Shown: positions 16,923 through 26,606, numbered from the stretch's first letter. The stretch: 64,000 nt of DNA from Ekhidna sp964289745 (GCA_964289745.1 CAXYMM010000002.1:62001-126000); one strand, 5' to 3'. Program-made: numbers and translations. The notes: generated from the sequence alone by a model not told the origin.

Positions 16923-18326
16923 ATGGGAGAAGAGCATAAAAGAAGGGAAGAAAGAGCATTAATCAAAAAGTTTGAGTCTTTTCTAAAAAACAAAGGAGAC
17001 CATTTTTTTGATGAGGATAGCTTTCTTCAGATCATTCATTACTACAATGCACAGGGTAAGCTCAAGCAAGCCGCAAAAGCGGCAACTGTTGCATTGGATC
17101 AACTTCCATATTCTATTGACATTACGATAGAAAAAACAGATGTACTTATTAAGCTAGATCAGGCAGGAGATGCACTGGACCTTTTGGATGAAACCTTAAA
17201 TATTCATCCTAATGATCCTGAGTTGCTATTGCAGAAAGGGGCTATTCATTGTCTTATTTCCGAATACGAAGAAGCGATCGAAACGTACCAGCGAGTCATC
17301 CCCATTGCAGAAGACAAGGATGAGGTTTATTTTAGTATAGGGATGGCCTATCAGGGTTTAGGTAAGTACTCGGAAGCAGTGGATCATTACAAGAAGGCGA
17401 TTGAGATAAACATGCACAATGAAAATGCGCTCTATGAGCTTGCCTATTGTTTAGATGTTTCGGGGCAGCTGGAAAGTAGCCTGTCTTATTATCAAAAATT
17501 TATTGATCAGGATCCTTATTCTGAGTACGCCTGGTACAACTTCGGCATTGTTCAGAATAAGCTAGGCAAGTTTGCGGAGGCGGTTGATGCCTATGAGTAT
17601 GCAGTAGCCATTGACGATGATTTTAGTAGTGCTTGGTTCAATATGGGCAATGCAGAAATGAATCTTGGGCATTATGACAAAGCGCTAGCCGCTTATTTAA
17701 AAACCTTTGATTTAGAGGGCGCCTCCTCAGAAACTTACTGCCACATAGGTGCCGCATATGAAAAGCTTTCGCAATTTGATTTGGCAATAAAATACTATCA
17801 GAAAGTGACCAAGCTCGATCAGATGTATCATGAGGCATGGTATGGCGTAGGCGTTTGCTTAGCTACTCAGGATAAGTGGTATGAGGCCATCCATTTTTTT
17901 AATAAAGCCCTCAAAATAGATTCTGAGAATGGACTTTACTGGAAGGCGGTTGCTGACGCAGAATATAAAATGGGGAATCTTGTTTCTTCGATAGACGCCT
18001 ATCGAGAAGCGAGCGAGATGGATGCCGAAAATCCCTCCATCTGGTTGGATTGGTCGATGGCATACTACGAACAAGGAAATTTTGAAGAAGCGATTTCTGT
18101 TTTAGAAACAGGACTAGATGAGTGTCCAGATTGTGCTGAGATGTACTATAGGGGGGTGGTTTACCTTATTGGTTCGGGGAGTTACAAAAATGCTATTAAC
18201 CGACTTGAAACGGCACTTATGCTAGACTTTGATGGGCATGAAGTACTTTTTGAATTTTTTCCTAACCTACCAACACAAAAGGCACTATATCGTATTATTG
18301 ACCAGTTCAAGCAGGACAATAAATAA
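16923..18326 (+). CDS. Tetratricopeptide-repeat protein
   Basis: 467 residues with no signal peptide or membrane segment, so probably cytoplasmic. From about residue 45 to 440 the protein is almost entirely 34-residue TPR units, with the usual W/L-G-Y-A-F-A-P pattern (for example FSIGMAYQGLGKYSEAVDHY, AWYNFGIVQNKLGKFAEAVD, AWFNMGNAEMNLGHYDKALA). TPR arrays are protein-interaction scaffolds; the partner cannot be deduced. It starts an ordered block with comA-like, DUF368, aroE and uvrB, with a 68-base gap to the next gene. Confidence 0.88.
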   Translation: MGEEHKRREERALIKKFESFLKNKGDHFFDEDSFLQIIHYYNAQGKLKQAAKAATVALDQLPYSIDITIEKTDVLIKLDQAGDALDLLDETLNIHPNDPELLLQKGAIHCLISEYEEAIETYQRVIPIAEDKDEVYFSIGMAYQGLGKYSEAVDHYKKAIEINMHNENALYELAYCLDVSGQLESSLSYYQKFIDQDPYSEYAWYNFGIVQNKLGKFAEAVDAYEYAVAIDDDFSSAWFNMGNAEMNLGHYDKALAAYLKTFDLEGASSETYCHIGAAYEKLSQFDLAIKYYQKVTKLDQMYHEAWYGVGVCLATQDKWYEAIHFFNKALKIDSENGLYWKAVADAEYKMGNLVSSIDAYREASEMDAENPSIWLDWSMAYYEQGNFEEAISVLETGLDECPDCAEMYYRGVVYLIGSGSYKNAINRLETALMLDFDGHEVLFEFFPNLPTQKALYRIIDQFKQDNK

Positions 18327-18394
18327 ACTTTGATGGTCTAAAAAATTTTTGTGAATTTTGCTCTTTTTCCTAACAAAGAGCCGTTTATTATTTC

Positions 18395-19153
18395 ATGCAT
18401 TACGACCTTACTCAAATCCCTGAAAGAGATCAAAAACCACGTAACACGGGTTATACCATGGTGATGGACAAGGGGCTCAGCCTTAGAGAGGTAGAAGATC
18501 TTATCGAAACCAGCGGGCTGTATATTGATATTGTGAAATTAGGATGGGGTACATCGTATGTTACACCCAAGTTGAAAGAAAAGCTAGCACTTTACAAAGA
18601 AGGGGGTATTCCGTGCTATTTTGGGGGAACGCTTTTTGAAGCTTTTGTCGTGAGAGGTCAATTTGAAGACTATCAAAAATTGTTGGACAAGTTTGGATTA
18701 GCGTATGCTGAGGTCTCTGATGGTTCAATTGAGTTGGATCATGATAAAAAACATGACTATATCAATATATTATCACAGCAAGTCACCGTTTTGAGTGAGG
18801 TAGGATCTAAAGACGCCGCCAAAATAATTCCTCCCTATAAGTGGATAGAACAAATGGAAACAGAGCTTCAGGCTGGAGCTTGGAAGGTAATAGGTGAGGC
18901 TAGAGAGAGCGGCAATGTAGGTTTATTTAGAGATTCTGGCGAGGTAAGGCAAGGACTCGTTGAGGAAATCTTAACGCAGATTCCCAGTGAAAAAATTCTT
19001 TGGGAAGCACCACAGAAAGCACAACAAGTTTGGTTTATTAAGTTGTGCGGTTCTAATGTCAATCTGGGAAATATTGCCCCCAATGAAGTGATTCCATTAG
19101 AAACAATTCGTCTGGGGCTACGAGGAGACACATTTAATCATTTTTTAAAGTAA
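18395..19153 (+). CDS. comA: Phosphosulfolactate synthase (ComA family)
   Basis: 252 residues. The family adds sulfite to phosphoenolpyruvate to make 2-phospho-3-sulfolactate, the first step of methanogen coenzyme M synthesis. Conserved features of the TIM-barrel enzyme are visible: NTGYTMVMDKGL, DIVKLGWGTSYV, GGTLFEAFVVRG, AEVSDGSIEL and KVIGEARESGNVGL. Many Bacteroidetes carry this gene without making coenzyme M; a route through sulfopyruvate to cysteate for sulfonolipids is a reasonable but unproven role. The downstream DUF368 gene starts 1 base after its stop, so they are probably co-transcribed. The name comA here is the CoM gene, not the competence gene. Confidence 0.85.
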   Translation: MHYDLTQIPERDQKPRNTGYTMVMDKGLSLREVEDLIETSGLYIDIVKLGWGTSYVTPKLKEKLALYKEGGIPCYFGGTLFEAFVVRGQFEDYQKLLDKFGLAYAEVSDGSIELDHDKKHDYINILSQQVTVLSEVGSKDAAKIIPPYKWIEQMETELQAGAWKVIGEARESGNVGLFRDSGEVRQGLVEEILTQIPSEKILWEAPQKAQQVWFIKLCGSNVNLGNIAPNEVIPLETIRLGLRGDTFNHFLK

Positions 19154-19154
19154 C

Positions 19155-20090
19155 ATGGTGAGAGCATCGGTAGTCCTTTTCCTTAAAGGAATGGCAATGG
19201 GTGCTGCCAATGTAATTCCCGGAGTTTCAGGAGGGACTATCGCATTCGTCACAAAAATTTACGATGAGCTCATCTCATCACTCAAATCATTTGACTTTCA
19301 AGCACTTAGGTATCTTATTAGACTCGACATCAAATCACTAATCAATCACACCAACTTCTGGTTTTTGGCAATATTGATTTCAGGTGCGCTAATCAGTTTA
19401 GTCACTTTTGGGAGGGCACTTGGCTACCTAATGAGTTTGGGTCAGGTATACGAGCGGTATGTATGGTCGTTTTTCTTCGGACTTATTCTGGCTTCCGTCT
19501 ATTACATAGGCAAACAGATCGAAGATTGGAAGCCACGCACAATTGTGTGTGGAGTTGTTGGGCTGGTTATTGCCATTGGGCTAGCATTTTTGAAACCAGC
19601 GCAGCAGAACGATTCGTTTATTTACCTGATCATTTGTGGAATAGTGGCCATGAGTAGCATGTTATTGCCAGGTCTTTCTGGTTCTTACGTATTGATTTTA
19701 ATGGGTAATTACAGACTCATTATGCTAGAGGCAATTCCAAATAGAAACATCAGAATTGTAGCTACTGTTGGGCTCGGAGCAATTGTTGGATTTGTAATAC
19801 TTTCGCGTGTCATTTCCTTCCTGTCAGATCGGTTCAAGAATGAGACAATGTCTGCTTTGACTGGGTTTATTTTGGGGTCTCTTATTTTGATTTGGCCATG
19901 GAAAAACAGTATTTACCTGCTAGATGAAAATGGAAGTTTTTTAATTCGGAAAGGTGAAAAAATAGTTTCCGGTTACAATTGGTTCTTACCGTCATTTGAT
20001 AGCATGGTACTCGTATCCATTTTACTTTTAACTATTGGTTTTATGCTGGTTTGGTTATTAGAAAATTACGGACACAACAAGGCATCATGA
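19155..20090 (+). CDS. DUF368 membrane protein (PopT-type undecaprenyl-phosphate translocase)
   Basis: 311 residues with about eight hydrophobic segments. The DUF368 signature is clear: LKGMAMGAANVIPGVSGGTI near the N-terminus, echoed by the inverted-repeat copy MSSMLLPGLSGSYVLILMGN in the middle. DUF368 proteins (PopT) were reported to flip undecaprenyl phosphate across the inner membrane for reuse in wall and surface polymer synthesis; assignment here is by family. The gene overlaps the aroE start by 4 bases (ATGA) and lies 1 base after comA, so it is in the middle of a tight operon. Confidence 0.87.
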   Translation: MVRASVVLFLKGMAMGAANVIPGVSGGTIAFVTKIYDELISSLKSFDFQALRYLIRLDIKSLINHTNFWFLAILISGALISLVTFGRALGYLMSLGQVYERYVWSFFFGLILASVYYIGKQIEDWKPRTIVCGVVGLVIAIGLAFLKPAQQNDSFIYLIICGIVAMSSMLLPGLSGSYVLILMGNYRLIMLEAIPNRNIRIVATVGLGAIVGFVILSRVISFLSDRFKNETMSALTGFILGSLILIWPWKNSIYLLDENGSFLIRKGEKIVSGYNWFLPSFDSMVLVSILLLTIGFMLVWLLENYGHNKAS

Positions 20091-20824
20091 AAAGGTTCGG
20101 CTTAATAGGATATCCGATCGGTCATAGCTTCTCGCAGAAATTTTTTACTAAAAAATTTAAATCGTTAGGTCTCGATGATCATGTCTATGATGTTTTTGAA
20201 ATGGAGAGCCTGAAGGTTTTTTCGACACTTTGGCTCAAATATGAAGACCTTGTGGGCATTAACGTGACGATACCACATAAAGAAGAAATACAAAAATATT
20301 TGGATCATAGAGATGGCAGTGCTGTAAAAGTGGGGGCTTCAAATGTCATTCTGAGAAAAAATAATAAGCTTATCGGGTTTAACACTGATTATATGGCTTT
20401 TAAAGAGTCATTAAAAAACTGGGTCGGTAAATTTTCTGGAGCAGCATTGATTTTAGGTTCAGGGGGTGCTTCTAAAGCGGTACAGGTTGCGCTCGGAGAT
20501 TTTGAGATTCCTTTTAATATTGTCTCTCGAAACCATAAGGGGGGTGATTATACCTACAGTCAGCTAAAGGCAAACCCTGAAATCATGGATCGTTTTAAAC
20601 TGCTAATCAACACTACTCCAGTAGGCATGCACCCGAATATTGAAGGCTATCCTGACCTGCCTTATGATGCGCTAAGCATAGATCACTACTTGTATGATTT
20701 GGTATATAACCCAGAAGAGACCCAATTTATGAAACGGGGTAAGAACCATGGGGCAAAAGTGAAAAATGGGATGGAAATGCTAGTGCTACAAGCGGAGAAA
20801 TCTTGGAATATTTGGAATAGCTGA
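20087..20824 (+). CDS. aroE: Shikimate dehydrogenase
   Basis: NADPH-dependent reduction of 3-dehydroshikimate to shikimate in aromatic amino acid synthesis. I take the ATG at 20087 (MKRFGLIGYPIGHSFSQKFF), which overlaps the preceding stop as ATGA. The frame's earlier ATG at 20051 would add 12 residues not typical of the family. 245 residues. Motifs: GYPIGHSFS for shikimate, NVTIPHKEE with the catalytic lysine, FNTDYMAF, and the Rossmann loop LILGSGGASKAV. The stop TGA overlaps the uvrB ATG by 1 base. Confidence 0.95.
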   Translation: MKRFGLIGYPIGHSFSQKFFTKKFKSLGLDDHVYDVFEMESLKVFSTLWLKYEDLVGINVTIPHKEEIQKYLDHRDGSAVKVGASNVILRKNNKLIGFNTDYMAFKESLKNWVGKFSGAALILGSGGASKAVQVALGDFEIPFNIVSRNHKGGDYTYSQLKANPEIMDRFKLLINTTPVGMHPNIEGYPDLPYDALSIDHYLYDLVYNPEETQFMKRGKNHGAKVKNGMEMLVLQAEKSWNIWNS

Positions 20825-22845
20825 TGGGCTTTAAGCTATTATCGGAATACAGCCCTACGGGCGATCAGCCAAGTGCGATAAAACAGTTATCGGAGGGAAT
20901 AGGGAGTGGGGAAGCCGCTCTAACATTACTTGGTGTAACCGGCTCGGGTAAAACCTTTTCGATTGCCAATTTGATTGAACAAGTGCAGCGGCCAACCCTT
21001 GTATTGAGCCACAATAAAACGCTGGCAGCACAGCTTTACGGGGAGTTCCAACGGTTTTTTCCTAAAAATGCAGTCGAATACTTTATTTCATACTACGATT
21101 ATTATCAGCCAGAAGCATTTATACCATCAAGTAACGTCTACATAGAAAAAGACCTTTCCATCAACGATGAAATAGAAAAGCTTCGTTTGAGTGCCACTTC
21201 TTCACTTTTATCTGGAAGGAGAGATGTGATTGTGGTCGCTTCAGTTTCATGCATTTATGGTATTGGAAACCCTGAAGAATTCGGGAAAAATATTATAAAA
21301 TTACAGGAAGGTGATTGCATCCCGAGAAACAGGTTTCTTTTTGATCTGGTAGATATTCTTTACAGCAGAACAGAGGCAGAATTCAAACGTGGAACCTTTC
21401 GCGTAAAGGGAGATACGGTAGATGTGTTCGTAGCATATGCAGACTTTGCCTATCGTTTTGTTTTTTGGGGTGATGAAATTGAATCCATCCAACGCATAAA
21501 TCCAGATACGGGAGAGAAGTTATCAGAGGAGCGGATGGTCACTATCTTCCCAGCCAACCTTTTTGTGACAGACAAAGACCTGCTTCAGTTGGCTATCAAG
21601 GAGATTCAGGACGACATGGTGGAGCAGGTTCAGTATTTTGAAGATGAGCGGCGGTTTTTGGAGGCCAAAAGATTAAAAGAGCGAACAGAGTTCGATCTGG
21701 AGATGATACGCGAAATTGGCTATTGCTCAGGGGTAGAAAATTATTCTAGGTATTTTGATCGAAGAAACCCGGGAACAAGACCATTTTGCCTTTTAGATTA
21801 TTTTCCTGACGACTACCTCATGGTAATAGACGAAAGTCATGTTACCATACCACAGGTAAGGGGTATGTGGGGTGGGGACAGAAGCCGAAAAGTAAATCTT
21901 GTGGATTATGGGTTTAGATTACCTTCTGCTTTAGACAATAGGCCGCTTACTTTCAATGAGTTTGAGGATATGCTTAATCAGGTTATTTTCGTAAGTGCAA
22001 CACCGGGTGAGTATGAGTTACGTCATTCTGAGGGTGTCATTATCGAACAGTTAATTCGACCAACAGGTCTATTAGATCCAGTAATAGATGTTAGACCAAG
22101 CGTGAATCAAATTGATGATTTATTGGAAGAAATCCATCAAAGAATTGAGATGAAAGACCGCATTTTAGTAACAACCCTCACAAAGCGAATGGCAGAGGAA
22201 CTTACCAAATACCTTTTGAATGTAGGGGTGAGAACTCGATACATTCACTCAGAGGTAGATACGCTAGATCGAGTAGAGATATTGCGCGAATTAAGGCTCG
22301 GTGTTTTTGATGTATTGGTGGGTGTAAACCTATTAAGAGAAGGGCTGGATCTTCCGGAGGTTTCTTTAGTAGCTATTTTGGATGCGGACAAGGAGGGATA
22401 CCTTCGAAACGAACGGTCTCTCGTTCAAACAATAGGACGCGCCGCCAGAAATGAAAATGGCAAAGTCATCATGTATGCTGATAAGGTGACGAATTCCATG
22501 AAGTTGGCGATTGATGAAACTAATCGAAGGAGAGGTATTCAAATGCAGTATAACGAAGAGCACGGGATCACGCCAAAATCTGTTAAAAAAGATCGGTCGG
22601 AAATCCTAAAGCAGACAGGCGTAGCCGATAGGAAAAAGAGTCCTAAAAAATATTATATTGAAGAAGACCATTCCCTTGCTGCAGATCCTGTTGTGGCATA
22701 TATGTCTAGGGATCAACTTCAAAAGCTAGCCAATGAGACAAGGCGTAAGATGGAAAAGGCTGCCAAGGACCTCGATTTTATGGAGGCAGCTAAATTACGT
22801 GATGAGTTATTTGAAGTAGAGAAACTCATGAAAAAAAGTAAATAG
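20824..22845 (+). CDS. uvrB: Excinuclease ABC subunit B
   Basis: The damage-verification helicase of nucleotide excision repair, acting with UvrA and UvrC. 673 residues, normal length. Walker A GVTGSGKT (about 38-45), the beta-hairpin region FISYYDYYQPEAFIPSSNVY, the DEAD-type motif MVIDESHV, helicase motifs VGVNLLREGLDLPEV and QTIGRAARN, and a C-terminal UVR motif (RRKMEKAAKDLDFMEAAKLR). The ATG overlaps the aroE stop (TGATG). No SOS box was identified. Last gene of the run from the TPR gene. Confidence 0.98.
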   Translation: MGFKLLSEYSPTGDQPSAIKQLSEGIGSGEAALTLLGVTGSGKTFSIANLIEQVQRPTLVLSHNKTLAAQLYGEFQRFFPKNAVEYFISYYDYYQPEAFIPSSNVYIEKDLSINDEIEKLRLSATSSLLSGRRDVIVVASVSCIYGIGNPEEFGKNIIKLQEGDCIPRNRFLFDLVDILYSRTEAEFKRGTFRVKGDTVDVFVAYADFAYRFVFWGDEIESIQRINPDTGEKLSEERMVTIFPANLFVTDKDLLQLAIKEIQDDMVEQVQYFEDERRFLEAKRLKERTEFDLEMIREIGYCSGVENYSRYFDRRNPGTRPFCLLDYFPDDYLMVIDESHVTIPQVRGMWGGDRSRKVNLVDYGFRLPSALDNRPLTFNEFEDMLNQVIFVSATPGEYELRHSEGVIIEQLIRPTGLLDPVIDVRPSVNQIDDLLEEIHQRIEMKDRILVTTLTKRMAEELTKYLLNVGVRTRYIHSEVDTLDRVEILRELRLGVFDVLVGVNLLREGLDLPEVSLVAILDADKEGYLRNERSLVQTIGRAARNENGKVIMYADKVTNSMKLAIDETNRRRGIQMQYNEEHGITPKSVKKDRSEILKQTGVADRKKSPKKYYIEEDHSLAADPVVAYMSRDQLQKLANETRRKMEKAAKDLDFMEAAKLRDELFEVEKLMKKSK

Positions 22846-22854
22846 TTCCATTTC

Positions 22855-22885
22855 TTGAAAAAAGTTATCTAGGCAAGTACTTTAG
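22855..22885 (+). promoter_or_regulatory. fabH promoter
   Basis: TTG at 22855-22857, 20-base spacer, TACTTTAG at 22878-22885 (one mismatch to TANNTTTG). About 44 bases separate it from the ATG. Confidence 0.6.
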
Positions 22886-22929
22886 AGGCAAAATAAGCAC
22901 GCAAAAAAGAATACAACTTAATATTAATC

Positions 22930-23898
22930 ATGTCAAAAATTACAGCTTTTGGTACCTATACACCTGAGAAGGTAGTGGACAACCACTACTTTGAGGAAAT
23001 CATCGATACCAACGATGAGTGGATCGTTTCGAGAACAGGTATTAGGACTAGGCGTTTTGCCAAAGAAGGGGAGTATACCAGTGATATGGCCGTAGAGGCA
23101 GTTAAAGCAATGCAGAAAAAAAAGGGTGTTGAAATTTCAGATATTGATTTCATCTTGGTTTGTACCACTACCCCTGATCAGACTATGCCAAATGTGGCCT
23201 CCAGAATTCAATATAAATTAGGGATTAAAAATGTTGGATGCAATGATGTGCACGCAGCTTGTGCGGGATTTGTCTATGGCCTTCAACTAGCACATGGATT
23301 GGTTCATGCAGGCGTGAATAAGAAAGTGCTTGTAGTAGGGGCAGAAACCATGTCTAAAGTAACGGATTTTAAGGACAGAACCTCCTGTATTTTATTTGGA
23401 GATGGGGCTGGAGTGGCCATTATTGAACCTTCGGAAGAAGAACATTTTCTTGCTTTCAATTCGGGAACCAATGGTGAATTTGGACATGATCTTTATTTGA
23501 GTAACAAAAAACATAGCATTAACGGTGTAAGCATTAACCCAAATGGAAATGTTTCGCAAAACGGCAAGTCAGTATTTAAGTGGGCAGTAGGCAATATACC
23601 AATAAAAATCAAGGAACTGGTAGAGAAGGCAGGTCTAAAGTTGGAGGATATAAACCACCTTGTTCCTCATAGTGCAAACCTTAGAATTATAGAGGCGATT
23701 GCAAAAAATCTTGATTTCCCAATGGAGAAAATGCTGCAAAGTGTAACTCACTATGGAAATACCTCTTCAGCCTCCATCCCGCTTGCAATTGCAAAATCAT
23801 TAGACAATAACAGCATAAAAAATGGAGATTTGGTGCTAATGATAGGATTTGGTGGTGGATTGACTTTTGCAGGCACAATTATAAGGTGGGGTTTTTAG
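22930..23898 (+). CDS. fabH: 3-oxoacyl-[acyl-carrier-protein] synthase III
   Basis: Starts fatty-acid synthesis by condensing an acyl-CoA primer with malonyl-ACP. 322 residues. The Cys-His-Asn triad is present: Cys in HAACAGF (about residue 111), His in VPHSANLRI, Asn in HYGNTSSASIP. The N-terminus ITAFGTYTPEKVVDN and TNDEWIVSRTGIRTR, which binds CoA, are typical. In Bacteroidetes FabH usually prefers branched primers; substrate specificity cannot be read from sequence. It has its own promoter and no plsX or acpP next to it, so it may be one of several fabH copies. Confidence 0.92.
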   Translation: MSKITAFGTYTPEKVVDNHYFEEIIDTNDEWIVSRTGIRTRRFAKEGEYTSDMAVEAVKAMQKKKGVEISDIDFILVCTTTPDQTMPNVASRIQYKLGIKNVGCNDVHAACAGFVYGLQLAHGLVHAGVNKKVLVVGAETMSKVTDFKDRTSCILFGDGAGVAIIEPSEEEHFLAFNSGTNGEFGHDLYLSNKKHSINGVSINPNGNVSQNGKSVFKWAVGNIPIKIKELVEKAGLKLEDINHLVPHSANLRIIEAIAKNLDFPMEKMLQSVTHYGNTSSASIPLAIAKSLDNNSIKNGDLVLMIGFGGGLTFAGTIIRWGF

Positions 23899-23977
23899 TT
23901 TAATTCTTCTTTATTCATATAGTTTCAACATCTAAAACGTTGCGTTAGATTTAACTCTAGGTGTCAGTAAGCTTTTT

Positions 23978-24017
23978 CTCAATGCATATTGAGATTAGCG
24001 GTTAAGCTGCGGCTTAA
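23978..24017. terminator. Two perfect hairpins between convergent fabH and comEC
   Basis: CTCAAT-GCAT-ATTGAG (23978-23993) and TTAAGC-TGCG-GCTTAA (24002-24017). They are symmetric and could end transcription in both directions, though neither has a long T-run. The second contains the comEC stop codon. Confidence 0.45.
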
Positions 24018-26125
24018 TATGGACTCTTTTGCTTACTTGCTAAAACGAGAGCACCATCATTTTTTAAATCATGTATTTCAAGGTCTATTTCGGTGGCCTG
24101 TTTTTTTATTTTGTTTGCGTAATACCAAGTGTTTTTAGTTCCAAGTACTATCAGATCAAAATCAAACTTCTGATTTAGCCATTGTAAGCTTTTTACAGCT
24201 TCATTTTCAATGTATATCAAATCACAACGTATCCTGCTTGAGAATTCAAGGTGAAAAGTGGTGGAGTCGAAAAGTATTATTTGATGTGATCCGACTTTCA
24301 GTGGCACAATGGCATTGGATTCGGTCTTAATAGACTGAATGGTTTCTTTTATGGGTGAGAGGTGGGAAGCGCGATGGTAAGGATTTATTTGGTATGCTGA
24401 TAAATCTAGACTTTCTCGGTCTACTTTTTCTAAAAATAAAGTGGAAGAGAACCCCTTGATATAGTCGATGGCGATATTATCTTTTATTGTGTAAAAAATC
24501 ACTTCCTCTTTTTTCGATTGCTTAAAAAGTGAATAGCTATGATAAATCATTCCTAGAATAATTGCAGAAAAGAACAGCGATACTCTGGTGAATGATTTTT
24601 TTTGAATAATTAGCATAAAAAGAATTATTGATAAATAGGTAATGATCAGTTCAAAACGATCTATAAATAACCATTCTATTAAGCTATAGGGCAAGTACCC
24701 AACAACACTCATCAGGTAATTCAACCCAAGGAATAAAATTTCAAGGGTTTGACCCAGAAGTTCGCCCACTATTGCTAATATCGGATAAACAATAAGCATG
24801 GTAGCTCCAATGAGAAGCCCCAAAAAGGCGGCGAAAATGACCACAAGGTTGGACAATAGAAAGTAGGTGGGGAATTGATGAAAATAGTAAATGGATAATG
24901 GAAATGTGGCGACCTGTGCGGCGATGGAAACACAAGTTATCGACCAAGCCTTGTCTGAAACCAAGCTTCTGAATTGAAAGACTCTATAGAGCTTAGGTTG
25001 TAAGTAAACAATACCCAGAACTGCCGAAAAAGAAAGCTGAAACCCGACAGAGTAAATCAGGTTAGGGTCATATACCATGAGGATAAAGGCAGCTGCACCT
25101 AGCGTATTGTAAATATTTCCCTTTTGAGCATAAGCCTGTCCCAGCGAAATCATGGAGAACATTACTGCGGCTCTGAGCACAGAAGGCGAGAGTCCGGTTA
25201 TGAAAGCGTACAGCCATATTATAAGAATGGAACTCACGATAAACAGGCCTTTGCCTATTTTACCAGAGTCCTTGATTCTACCGAAAATGATACTAAAAAG
25301 TAAATAAATTATACCCACATGTAGTCCAGAGACAGCGAGAACATGCATGGCACCCGCAGAGGAGTAGTCCCTTTTTATTTCATTATTTAAGTGATCTTTC
25401 ACTCCGAGCAGTAATGCTTTTGCAATGGCATTTTCATTTTTCCCTTTTATGGTATGATCGATGATGATAGATGCCTCGCGTCTAAGCATAAAGGCGAAAG
25501 ACAAAATATCGGATGGCGGTTGATGACCGATTTTTTTTACCTCCGTTTGGCTTACAAATGACTGTGCCAGAATGTGCTGTCGCTCTAGGAATTTTTTATA
25601 GTTGAACCCTTCGGGGTTTTTGGGTGGAGGAATAGAAAAAATTGAACCTTTTACACCGAGTACATCCCCGTAATACAATCTCTTTGACAAAGTATCTTTT
25701 TTTATATAGAGAAAAATGATGCCTTTTATTGGTTTGATCGTGTCGCTTATAATATGTTGAAGGCGAAATTCGTACCGGTGATAGTCTGCATTTTCTACAG
25801 CAGGGCTTACGATTGTCCCTTGATAGGCAGTCACCCAATCATCCATGTTTTTATAGTGATTTTGTGGATACGAGTCGTTGTGAATTTTGGAGAGCCAACC
25901 ACCTAAAAGGAAAATAAGTAATAACCCTAATGTGCCCGTAAGTAGTCTGTTTTTGAAATGACCATACTTTGAAGCGATTGCAATTGCGATTGATTTTAAT
26001 CCGAGTAAAACACCAAATACCAAAAAACAATATTGCCAGCCATCAGGAAAATAATCGTAGCACAGAATTCCTGAAATGAGCGCAATGGAAAGCCGAACAA
26101 ATGGATAGGTATTCCAAAAATACAT
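24014..26125 (-). CDS. comEC: ComEC/Rec2 family DNA-uptake membrane channel
   Basis: I choose the ATG at 26125 (MYFWNTYPFVRLSIALISG), giving 703 residues; the frame continues 39 codons upstream without hydrophobic character. Short N-terminal membrane helices, a soluble DUF4131-like segment (about 60-190; GDVLGVKGSIFSIPPP), then the Competence domain (SSAGAMHVLAVSGLHVGIIY and LRAAVMFSMISLGQAYAQKG) with about ten helices. The C-terminus lacks the metallo-beta-lactamase HxHxDH motif found in full ComEC, leaving a short degenerate soluble tail. The family carries single-stranded DNA across the inner membrane during natural transformation. Confidence 0.88.
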   Translation of the reverse strand: MYFWNTYPFVRLSIALISGILCYDYFPDGWQYCFLVFGVLLGLKSIAIAIASKYGHFKNRLLTGTLGLLLIFLLGGWLSKIHNDSYPQNHYKNMDDWVTAYQGTIVSPAVENADYHRYEFRLQHIISDTIKPIKGIIFLYIKKDTLSKRLYYGDVLGVKGSIFSIPPPKNPEGFNYKKFLERQHILAQSFVSQTEVKKIGHQPPSDILSFAFMLRREASIIIDHTIKGKNENAIAKALLLGVKDHLNNEIKRDYSSAGAMHVLAVSGLHVGIIYLLFSIIFGRIKDSGKIGKGLFIVSSILIIWLYAFITGLSPSVLRAAVMFSMISLGQAYAQKGNIYNTLGAAAFILMVYDPNLIYSVGFQLSFSAVLGIVYLQPKLYRVFQFRSLVSDKAWSITCVSIAAQVATFPLSIYYFHQFPTYFLLSNLVVIFAAFLGLLIGATMLIVYPILAIVGELLGQTLEILFLGLNYLMSVVGYLPYSLIEWLFIDRFELIITYLSIILFMLIIQKKSFTRVSLFFSAIILGMIYHSYSLFKQSKKEEVIFYTIKDNIAIDYIKGFSSTLFLEKVDRESLDLSAYQINPYHRASHLSPIKETIQSIKTESNAIVPLKVGSHQIILFDSTTFHLEFSSRIRCDLIYIENEAVKSLQWLNQKFDFDLIVLGTKNTWYYANKIKKQATEIDLEIHDLKNDGALVLASKQKSPY

Positions 26126-26168
26126 GATAACGTATTGACCCCTTTTGAGGATTAAAATACAACTTTTT

Positions 26169-26606
26169 TTATAAATATCGCCACATGTAATAGTGCAGGA
26201 TGTTGCACTCCTCGAACTGCTCTCCCTTCTTTTGAAATCCAAATTTGGTGTAAAGAGGTACTGCGTCTAGCTGTGAGTGCATGTAGAGATACGTTTCTGG
26301 TTTTGCAAACTCACGGATATCTCCCAGTACTTTTTCAACGATTTTAGACCCTATTCCTTTTCTTCTCAGGTCTTTCTTCACGGTAAAACGCTCTAGTTTT
26401 ATTCCTTTTTCTGTGTATCTCCATCGAGCTGATCCTACGGGTTTATTTTGTTGGTCTAGTGCCACAAAGTGGTGGGATTCGTCTTCAAATTTATCGAACT
26501 CATCGCTCGAGTCTACTTGCTGCTCGAATACGAAAACTTCTTCCCGAATGGCAAATGTTTTTTGCTTTTCTTCTTCCGTGGAAGCTTTAATCACCTTTAC
26601 TCTCAT
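26169..26606 (-). CDS. GNAT family N-acetyltransferase
   Basis: 145 residues. The acetyl-CoA pyrophosphate loop is RRKGIGSKI, preceded by the core strand KLERFTVKKDL, and followed by a C-terminal strand (VPLYTKFGFQKKGEQFEE). The N-terminal region VFVFEQQVDSSDEFDKFEDES is typical of the ElaA/YjcF-like subset. The substrate is unknown. Its first 20 bases overlap the end of phoH, and comEC begins 43 bases downstream, so these minus-strand genes may share a transcript. Confidence 0.88.
   Translation of the reverse strand: MRVKVIKASTEEEKQKTFAIREEVFVFEQQVDSSDEFDKFEDESHHFVALDQQNKPVGSARWRYTEKGIKLERFTVKKDLRRKGIGSKIVEKVLGDIREFAKPETYLYMHSQLDAVPLYTKFGFQKKGEQFEECNILHYYMWRYL

Noticed and set aside
18395..19153. 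comA as a competence gene linked to comEC
   Set aside because: The sequence is phosphosulfolactate synthase; the shared name is a coincidence.
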